Origin: DSWT01 sp049975385
Lineage (GTDB): Bacteria > Chloroflexota > Anaerolineae > B4-G1 > SLSP01
DNA length: 64,000 nucleotides
Assembly: GCA_049975385.1 (NCBI GenBank)
Contig: JBNGDO010000004.1
Span: forward strand, 1 to 64,000
Reading direction: 5' to 3'
Part shown: one piece after another, positions 57,973 through 64,000 of the stretch
Layout: every line of letters begins with the position of its first letter
Numbering within the stretch: position 1 is the first letter of the stretch
Notes under the pieces: model-generated
The model's database searches: none
What the model saw: only the letters and a program-made list of their open reading frames with translations
What the model was told of the DNA's origin: nothing
Translations under genes and position numbers: made by a program

Positions 57973-59958
57973 CTACTTTCCGTACAACTGCGTCAACATC
58001 ACGTGCAACCGCTCCGGCGTCTGGCCAAACTGCACGGTGCGTTCCTGGTCGATAACGAGTATCTTGGGATTGCCCTGCGTATCGTCGGCAAATTCCAGGA
58101 CGAGCATGTAGAGCGTTACTTCGGTTTCGATGCCGCGCACGGCGCGAACTCTGGTACGCAGCGGTTTCAACGTCAGACTTTGCAGTGCGCTCGCAGGCTG
58201 CTCTTCCCAATCGCCGCGCGGAAAGCGGTAGCGGATGCGATCACGGTAAAATTCCCAGGCGACGGGCTGTTCCATCTTAAACGGGCCATATTTCGTCAAC
58301 AAACGATAGATTACATAGATCAACGCGGGCAAGAAGAAGACGCTGATCATCGCGAAGAAGATGAGTGCGTTGCGCACCCACACTGTGTTGAAAGGCGGTA
58401 TTTCGCCCCGCGCCAACCCGGTCCATATCCCCAGCAGCCCGATGCCCAGGTAGATCAGGACGAGGAGCACCGTCCCGGCGATATAGAGCGCCCACACGCG
58501 CCGGCTGACGGCGAAGGCATACACCGGACCGCCATCCATGGAGGAAACGGCGGGAACCGTGGCGGCTGAGGGCGAAGCGGTGCTCCCCAACGACGCCTCC
58601 CGCACGGCGGGCGAGACGCGCTGGAGCAGCAGGGTGTAACAACGGGGAAGATTCTCCAGCATACGGGGAATGCGCAGCGTGCGTTCGTCGCCCTCGATCA
58701 AAATGCCGGGGGAGAAAATGCGCGACTGCGACGTGACTGCCGTGATGTTGGCGTAGCGCACGAATTGCCGCCGCAGCGAGCGGCGCAGCGTCACGCCTTC
58801 GGCGGTCAGTACCACCATCCCCGAGTTGTGCAAGAGGAAAATCAGGCCACCGAAAACCAACGGAGAGAAGAGCAGGCACAGCCCCACGCCAGTCTCCATC
58901 GTCACGCCGGTTTGGGGACCGTTGAGGGCCGCGATCAACATAAACAGACTAACAGCCGACAATGAAAATATAACAAAGAGGGTTGGGCTGCGCATCTGCG
59001 GCGGGATGGCGAAAACCTCGCCCGTTTGCCGCGCCGCCTGCCGCTGCGCGAACTCTCGGCGCGTCCACCAACGATCCACGACCACACTCAGCACCACGGG
59101 CAGCACAAATCCGAATCCAATGACAATGATGGAAGACCAGTCGATGCGCGAGGCGTTCGGCTTGTACCACAAGTCGAGTTCCCCGGCCTCCGCTCGCTGG
59201 GTGATGGACTGAGGCAATTCGCCGAGTTGGTTGCCCGCCAGAAAGAGCAATTCCAGGTTTGGCAGTTCCAGGATCACGTCGGGGAAGGTCTCCCAGCGAT
59301 TGTATTGGAGTTGCAGGTGGGTGAGGGCTTGCAGGCGCGCAAATTCGGGTGGAAGTGTCGTCAGGCGGTTGCCGTCGAGATCGAGCCATTCCAGGTGCGC
59401 GAGTTGGCCGATTTCGGGCGGCAGTACTTCCAGGCGGTTACCATCGAGGGAAAGGCGTTCCAGGTTCGTGAGTCGGGCGATGTCCGGCGGCAGCACTTTC
59501 AACCGGTTATCGCGCAGGTCGAGTTCGGTCAGGTGTGCAAGGTCCCACACCTCCGGCGGGACTTCGCGCAATCCCATATCGGAAAGGTAGAGCCACGTAG
59601 AGCCTTTCGCAGCCCGTGCCAGGGCTTCCTCTACCGCCTGTCGCCGCGCCTGCCCGCGGCTCATAACGCCGCCACTGAAAACCCAAACCAACAGCGACAC
59701 AGCAAAGACCGTCGCCGCCAGGCCTAAAATGGCCGACCACGTCCGGGTCAGAACCGGTTGTGCCGCGCCACGTGTGACCTTGGGAGAAAGCCCGGCGTAG
59801 AGCAAGTAGCCGCCGAGCGCCAGTGCCAGCAGCGCCGCACCCACGGCCAGGCGCAACGGATCGGTCAGCAGCAAGGCCGCCAATCCGATCCAGAAAGCTG
59901 TGTTGACGATGATAAAAACGGTTTCATTACGGAATAAACGACGGAAAAAGTCGCGCAT
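57973..59958 (-). CDS. Leucine-rich repeat membrane protein
   Basis: This 661-residue protein has N-terminal hydrophobic helices (VFIIVNTAFWIGLAALLL; AVGAALLALALGGYLLYAG; AILGLAATVFAVSLLVWV). About six leucine-rich repeats of the LPPEIGQLxHLEWLDLDGN type follow at residues 130-260. Further membrane helices come at about 285, 340, 375 and 505-560. The C-terminal cytoplasmic-type domain ends RTVQFGQTPERLHVMLTQL. The role is unknown; LRR modules mediate protein contacts. No kinase or GTPase domain is seen. It forms a minus-strand group with the downstream beta-helix gene. Confidence 0.8.
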   Translation of the reverse strand: MRDFFRRLFRNETVFIIVNTAFWIGLAALLLTDPLRLAVGAALLALALGGYLLYAGLSPKVTRGAAQPVLTRTWSAILGLAATVFAVSLLVWVFSGGVMSRGQARRQAVEEALARAAKGSTWLYLSDMGLREVPPEVWDLAHLTELDLRDNRLKVLPPDIARLTNLERLSLDGNRLEVLPPEIGQLAHLEWLDLDGNRLTTLPPEFARLQALTHLQLQYNRWETFPDVILELPNLELLFLAGNQLGELPQSITQRAEAGELDLWYKPNASRIDWSSIIVIGFGFVLPVVLSVVVDRWWTRREFAQRQAARQTGEVFAIPPQMRSPTLFVIFSLSAVSLFMLIAALNGPQTGVTMETGVGLCLLFSPLVFGGLIFLLHNSGMVVLTAEGVTLRRSLRRQFVRYANITAVTSQSRIFSPGILIEGDERTLRIPRMLENLPRCYTLLLQRVSPAVREASLGSTASPSAATVPAVSSMDGGPVYAFAVSRRVWALYIAGTVLLVLIYLGIGLLGIWTGLARGEIPPFNTVWVRNALIFFAMISVFFLPALIYVIYRLLTKYGPFKMEQPVAWEFYRDRIRYRFPRGDWEEQPASALQSLTLKPLRTRVRAVRGIETEVTLYMLVLEFADDTQGNPKILVIDQERTVQFGQTPERLHVMLTQLYGK

Positions 59959-60074
59959 CGGTACCCCCGATTTGTTTACACGCTATACGCACAAGGTAGC
60001 AATCACCGGTTCTGCAATAAGCCCAATCCACCTATGCCTTCCCAATTCCCAACGCAATGGCTCCCAGAGCTTCC

Positions 60075-60332
60075 TCAGGTTCTGATCTTTTGAATCGCGC
60101 CCTGGTTCAACTTGAGCGCAGGCCTTCCACGCACGATACGAACGATGCCGATTTCCTTGCCGCAACCGGGGCACGCCGGTCGAGCGCCAAAGGGCAAGTC
60201 AACGACACCCACGACGTCATCTCGAATCTCGTCCAGGAAGCACTTGATCAGCCGGCCATGCCCAGCTTTGAAATACGCAAAGAGAAACTGCCCACACTGG
60301 CACTTTACTTTGATCACCCGTCCACCGGCCAT
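60075..60332 (-). CDS. Small zinc-ribbon-like protein
   Basis: This 85-residue protein has a split metal site, VKCQCGQFLFAYF near the N-terminus and ARPACPGCGKEIGIVRI in the middle, giving CxC and CxxC pairs. The rest is basic (KLNQGAIQKIRT). It is likely a real gene because the cysteine spacing and start context (GTGGAGGTCAAATGG) are good. The function is unknown. Confidence 0.6.
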   Translation of the reverse strand: MAGGRVIKVKCQCGQFLFAYFKAGHGRLIKCFLDEIRDDVVGVVDLPFGARPACPGCGKEIGIVRIVRGRPALKLNQGAIQKIRT

Positions 60333-60369
60333 TTGACCTCCACCTTAGCAAGTCTCTCGCCTTACACAC

Positions 60370-60777
60370 TTATGGTTCGATCGTCTGTGAAAAATCCAGG
60401 CCAGAAGGTACGCCCAAATCCTGGCGCAGTTGGCGGTATTCCGCCTCGGTCAGCGGGCCGTAGACTTCGTCTTCGGCGACGACAAGGATATACCATTCCG
60501 TGACGGTCATATCAACGTCATCGAAGTCATCCCGCGCCGGATGGCGTTGGGCGATGATAAAGTCATCGTTCCAGCCAAAGGCAAAGACCATCGGCCAGAT
60601 AATCGACGACGCGCTCGAGCCTTGCGGGTCTTTGCGCACTACAGCCGCTTGCTCAAGTTGATCCGTCGCCCAGACGGCGTAATCGGCGGTCAGGTCGTAC
60701 TCGTAAGCCAGACCAATGCCGCCGCAGGCCAGGCTGGCGAGAAGCAGAAAGAGGATGGGCAACAGCGTCTTCTTCAT
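60370..60777 (-). CDS. Small lipoprotein of unknown function
   Basis: The start at 60777 overlaps the upstream stop by one base (TGATG), so the two genes are coupled. The 135-residue protein has a lipoprotein signal (LLPILFLLLASLACGG, cysteine at about 18). The mature part contains YDLTADYAVWATDQLEQAAV, IIWPMVFAFGWNDDFIIAQRH and DMTVTEWYILVV, somewhat like DUF3997 lipoproteins. It should sit on the outer face of the cytoplasmic membrane. Confidence 0.65.
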   Translation of the reverse strand: MKKTLLPILFLLLASLACGGIGLAYEYDLTADYAVWATDQLEQAAVVRKDPQGSSASSIIWPMVFAFGWNDDFIIAQRHPARDDFDDVDMTVTEWYILVVAEDEVYGPLTEAEYRQLRQDLGVPSGLDFSQTIEP

Positions 60778-61718
60778 CAGGGCCAACACCGGTCGAGGGG
60801 AAAGGCGTGCATCAGAGCGGCGTACATTTCCCGGTAGTTTTCGCGCAGCAGGCGCTGCTGTTCGGCGAAATGGGCGGTGGCGCGGGCCAGTTCTGCCGCT
60901 TCTTCCTCCGGCGTCAGTGGACGCGGCGTGCAGGGCGGTTCGATACCCTTTCCCTGGTAGGGGCCGCGATCGCAAGCCGTCACCTGATGCGTGCGCAGCG
61001 CCTCATCCACCCGGGCTGCCAAAGCTCCAATCTGCGCCAGGCCCTCGTCGCGCAACGCTTCAGGCGAAACGAGGTATAGCGCCAGTTCCTCGCGGATCGA
61101 GAGGCCCTCCGGGGGTAGCGCCACGCCCGTCTCGAACAGCCTGTACACCAGCGGGCCGATCACTGAGACACTCGCCACCGGCTCGCGACTGCCTGTCTCG
61201 TATTGACCGAAGCCGATAGCAACACCATCACCATGAAAATCCCCCCCGTCTTCGGTGAAATAGAAATGCGCGCCCCACCCGTCTTGTTCGGGAACCCACA
61301 GCGCGGCGAGTTTCAGACCGAAGACTTGCGGGTAGCTGGATGGATAGAAGAACGTTTCCAACTCTATCACGTGTTGATCGCGGTTGTGTCGGGTCGATGA
61401 CGCAATCTGGCAATCGTCCCGCGCCCCAGCGCCCCGGCACCAGCGCGACGAGTAGAAGTTACCGATCAGTTTGTAGCCGGTCGTGCGCCAGCCAGCGGCG
61501 ATGATCTCCTGGATGCACGCATCCAACGCACGGAAGCGGCGTTCAGTTTCGGGATCGTCAAAGCGCAGTTCGTCGAGGGTAACGACGTGCCGGGGCGTGG
61601 AGGTTGGTACGGATGTTCCCAGCAACGAACGGCAGGCCAGCGTGCTCAAGAGCACGCCAGCCACGCACAGCCAATGCCATCTGCAAGCAAGAGACAGTCG
61701 ATCAAGCCGTGATTTCAT
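60777..61718 (-). CDS. Lipoprotein of unknown function
   Basis: The protein has 313 residues. The signal (WHWLCVAGVLLSTLACRS) has a lipobox cysteine at about 29. The mature protein has DELRFDDPETERRFRALDAC, LIGNFYSSRWCRGAGARDDC and a helical C-terminus rich in Ala/Glu (LTPEEEAAELARATAHF). Several cysteines may form disulfides. No family was recognised. It has a promoter of its own and is followed without a gap by the second lipoprotein gene. Confidence 0.65.
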   Translation of the reverse strand: MKSRLDRLSLACRWHWLCVAGVLLSTLACRSLLGTSVPTSTPRHVVTLDELRFDDPETERRFRALDACIQEIIAAGWRTTGYKLIGNFYSSRWCRGAGARDDCQIASSTRHNRDQHVIELETFFYPSSYPQVFGLKLAALWVPEQDGWGAHFYFTEDGGDFHGDGVAIGFGQYETGSREPVASVSVIGPLVYRLFETGVALPPEGLSIREELALYLVSPEALRDEGLAQIGALAARVDEALRTHQVTACDRGPYQGKGIEPPCTPRPLTPEEEAAELARATAHFAEQQRLLRENYREMYAALMHAFPLDRCWP

Positions 61719-61750
61719 TGTCGTTCTCCATTTTCACCCCTTCGAAATTC

Positions 61751-61779
61751 ATTATACCGTATTTTGGAAGACAGAACAA
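61751..61779 (-). promoter_or_regulatory. Promoter of the lipoprotein operon
   Basis: On the minus strand TTGTTC (61779-61774) and TATAAT (61756-61751) are spaced by 17 bases, 32 bases before the ATG. The spacer text CCAAAATACGG resembles other promoters of the window. Confidence 0.6.
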
Positions 61780-61879
61780 CGTTTGCACCGGCGTAACATG
61801 TCGCCAGAAGGAACGTAACAGCCATGACTTGCCAAATCACTCCGATGGTGATAGTCTGTTGGACGAAGGAAAGCACACA

Positions 61880-64000
61880 ATGCACGAACCGAAACGGATA
61901 AAATCGTATAAACACAATCGCCCCACCATCGGCGTGTTGGCGGGATGGCGCGTGTATACCGGAACACTCGACACCTTCCTTGGACCAGTCTATCACGGAA
62001 CGCGGGCCGCGGCACATGACCTGGGGTGTAACCTCCTGCTCTCCTGTAGTGTGGATGTCGGCATCGGTCATGGAACACCGCGCCCGGCCTGGGCCGTCCC
62101 CTTGCCCGACGTTGACTTCATCCCGGTCGGTCCCTGGAACGTAGATGGACTCCTCATCGTTGGGCGGTTCACCTCGGAACCCACGGCGAGTTATCTGCAA
62201 CACCTCGTCACCGAGCAATACCCCATCGTGTTCGTCGGCGCGGGGGAAAAGGGACCGACGGTCATGGCCGACAACGAGGGCGGCATCCGGCAGGCGATGG
62301 CACATCTGATCGAGCACGGGCATCAGCGTATCGCCTTCATCGCCGGATACCAAAGAGATGGCGATGGGGACAGCGCGCGCCGGTTAAACGCCTATCACGC
62401 CGTCCTGGAAGAGCACGGCCTGGAGAACGATCCCCGCCTGCTCGCCTATGGCTCTCACAGCACCGGCGGCGGGCGGCAGGCCATGGAGCAAATTCTGGCG
62501 GCAGACATCCCTTTCACCGCTTTGGTCGCCAGCAACGATCTCTCCGCGCTCGGTGCAATGCAGGTGCTCAGCCGGGCCGGAAAACGCATCCCGCAGGACG
62601 TCGCCGTTATCGGCTTCGATGACCGGCTCGAGGCTACCGCGCACACACCCTCGTTGACGACCATCCGCTATCCGGCCTTTGAGGAAGGCTATCAGGGCGT
62701 GGAACTGCTGCTCAAGTACATCACCGGGCAGTTCGAGGGCCTCCACACTGTCCAGATTCCCACTCAGTTGATCGTCCGCGAATCGTGCGGCTGTTTGATC
62801 GGTGTTTCGAGCATAGCCATCCCACCAAGCCAGACACTTCAGGAAGGAACGCCTGACACATCGCAAACGCCGGGAGATGTAGCGCTGGCGCTAGCGGCGA
62901 TGATGAATATCCACGTACAGGGATTGCCACTGGATGAGCTACAATCGTTTTGCCAGGAATTGGTGGATGCGTTTATCGCCAGCCTGAAGCAAAGCGACGG
63001 TTTTGCCTGGCATTTGACGTTGCGACAGGTGTTACAACGGCTTATGGCCTCCGGAAATAACCTGCACGCCTGGCAGACAGCGATTTCATTTTTGCAGGAC
63101 ACAGCTCCCGCGCTGATTGATACACAGTCTGATTCCGATACGCAGCGTCAAGCCGAAGAGTTACTGGCGCAAGCCAGGCACGTCATCAGTGAGATGGCGC
63201 ACGAGCAGTACACGCGCCATTTGCTGCGCCAAATCGATATCGCCGACCAGATGGGGCGGATGACGGCCCGCTTCCTCGCCGCCCAGGACGAGGCCGGTAT
63301 CTTTGCCGTCCTGCCCGATAGCCTGCCCAAGATCGGCATCAAACACGCGGTCGTCGCATTCTACGAATCAGAGGGGGACGATCCGGCGGCCTGGAGTGTG
63401 GTGCAAGCGCCTCAAGTAACGGACCAAGAACAACGGCGTTTCCCAAGCCGCCAGTTTCCGCCAGATGGCCTGTATCCTGCCGCCCAGCCCTTTAGCCTGG
63501 CGCTGCTGCCCTTGCGGGTTCAGGGAGGTGCGACCGGTTTCATCGCCTTCGATTCCGGCAACCTGGAACCGTGCGCCGACGTGGTGCGCCAGTTGGCGGC
63601 GGCACTCAGAAGCGTCAATCTGTATCGCGAGGCGGTGGAGGCGCGCCGTCTGGCGGAAGAACGGCGACAGATGGCCGAGGAGGCCAATCGTCTCAAGAGC
63701 CGTTTCCTCTCGATGGTGAGCCACGAACTGCGCACGCCGCTGAACCTCATCTCCGGTCTGAGCGACCTGCTATTGCGCGAAACGCAGCCGGAAGCAGCGT
63801 CTAATAACCGGCAAGAGGATTTGGAGCGCATTTACGTCAACGCGCAGCATTTGGACGGCCTGATCCGGGACGTGCTGGACCTGACTCGCATCGAAGTAGG
63901 ACAATTGCAGTTGAGCTACGAGGCCGTGGATATCCACGAGATGCTTGAGCCGGTCATCGTGATCGCCCGCCAACTCACGAAGGATAAGGTGTTGCACTGG
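61880..64000 (+). CDS. LacI-type ligand-binding histidine kinase, 3' end beyond window
   Basis: The frame runs open from ATG 61880 to the window edge (707 residues). Residues about 15-315 form a LacI/periplasmic-binding-type sensor: PTIGVLAGWRVYTG, GLLIVGRFTSEPTASYL, MAHLIEHGHQRIAFIAGY and RIPQDVAVIGFDDRLEATAH. A helical linker and a GAF-like region follow (AVVAFYESEGDDPAAW...GFIAFDSG), then a coiled coil and the kinase core (LSMVSHELRTPLNLISGLSD). There is no membrane segment or DNA-binding helix-turn-helix, so it senses a soluble, probably sugar-like ligand inside the cell. Confidence 0.88.
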   Translation, partial: MHEPKRIKSYKHNRPTIGVLAGWRVYTGTLDTFLGPVYHGTRAAAHDLGCNLLLSCSVDVGIGHGTPRPAWAVPLPDVDFIPVGPWNVDGLLIVGRFTSEPTASYLQHLVTEQYPIVFVGAGEKGPTVMADNEGGIRQAMAHLIEHGHQRIAFIAGYQRDGDGDSARRLNAYHAVLEEHGLENDPRLLAYGSHSTGGGRQAMEQILAADIPFTALVASNDLSALGAMQVLSRAGKRIPQDVAVIGFDDRLEATAHTPSLTTIRYPAFEEGYQGVELLLKYITGQFEGLHTVQIPTQLIVRESCGCLIGVSSIAIPPSQTLQEGTPDTSQTPGDVALALAAMMNIHVQGLPLDELQSFCQELVDAFIASLKQSDGFAWHLTLRQVLQRLMASGNNLHAWQTAISFLQDTAPALIDTQSDSDTQRQAEELLAQARHVISEMAHEQYTRHLLRQIDIADQMGRMTARFLAAQDEAGIFAVLPDSLPKIGIKHAVVAFYESEGDDPAAWSVVQAPQVTDQEQRRFPSRQFPPDGLYPAAQPFSLALLPLRVQGGATGFIAFDSGNLEPCADVVRQLAAALRSVNLYREAVEARRLAEERRQMAEEANRLKSRFLSMVSHELRTPLNLISGLSDLLLRETQPEAASNNRQEDLERIYVNAQHLDGLIRDVLDLTRIEVGQLQLSYEAVDIHEMLEPVIVIARQLTKDKVLHW

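Noticed and set aside
1..64000. tRNA or rRNA genes
   Set aside because: No convincing T-loop/anticodon arrangement or rRNA core sequence was seen when reading both strands, although a dedicated scan was not possible.

Overview
The window (64 kb, one internal scaffold gap) looks like chromosomal DNA of a free-living bacterium, most likely a member of the Chloroflexota (Anaerolineae/Caldilineae-like). This is an inference. It rests on secreted proteins ending in a YLPLV-type motif, a CarD/IF-1 pair, many small stress and detoxification enzymes in loose operons, and dense intergenic palindromic repeats. No rRNA, tRNA, CRISPR array, transposase, integrase or phage gene was recognised.

Layout. 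1-9050 (+): a run of small enzymes and ligand-binding proteins (PPOX, DUF3795, two Fpg/Nei-type proteins, BtrH-like, DinB, transglutaminase-like, flavin reductase, two GyrI-like, RidA, VOC, UDG-like) with two gene remnants. 9151-16674 (+): two large secreted proteins with zinc-protease motifs. 16763-25483: three toxin-antitoxin loci (TumA/TumE, PHD/PIN, TumA/TumE) around a very long Lhr helicase, an Mth938-domain protein and a DapA-family aldolase. 25576-43264: RNA methyltransferase, nucleotidyl- and phosphotransferases, a VWA protein, a pyruvate-kinase-like protein, an SDR and a CrtI-type oxidoreductase separated by the gap, pterin-binding methyltransferase, NadE, nitroreductase, NUDIX, a receiver/PAS/histidine kinase and a flavodoxin. 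43289-50226: a catabolic group (GH38 alpha-mannosidase, creatininase family, aldo/keto reductase, RraA-like, HpcH/HpaI aldolase). 50471-51615: a promoter, a leader RNA with an intrinsic terminator, carD-like and infA. 51949-55270 (-): a phnDCE-type ABC transporter. 55351-61718 (-): a membrane protein, a frameshifted secreted beta-helix protein, an LRR membrane protein, a zinc-ribbon protein and two lipoproteins. 61880-end (+): a LacI-sensor histidine kinase cut by the window edge.

The most striking feature is the repeat landscape. At least ten families of short foldback elements, many with arms built from 7-11 bp tandem units, sit just before start codons or on stop codons, and also lie in frame inside genes: five intrusions in the Lhr gene and one in nadE. 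One family (13-bp ends GCCGACCACGAAT, three copies of 98, 194 and 109 bp) lies next to duplicated 3' ends of genes in two of its three copies. Nothing in the window would mobilise these elements. The secreted beta-helix gene also carries an exact 7-bp tandem duplication that shifts its reading frame away from the shared C-terminal motif.
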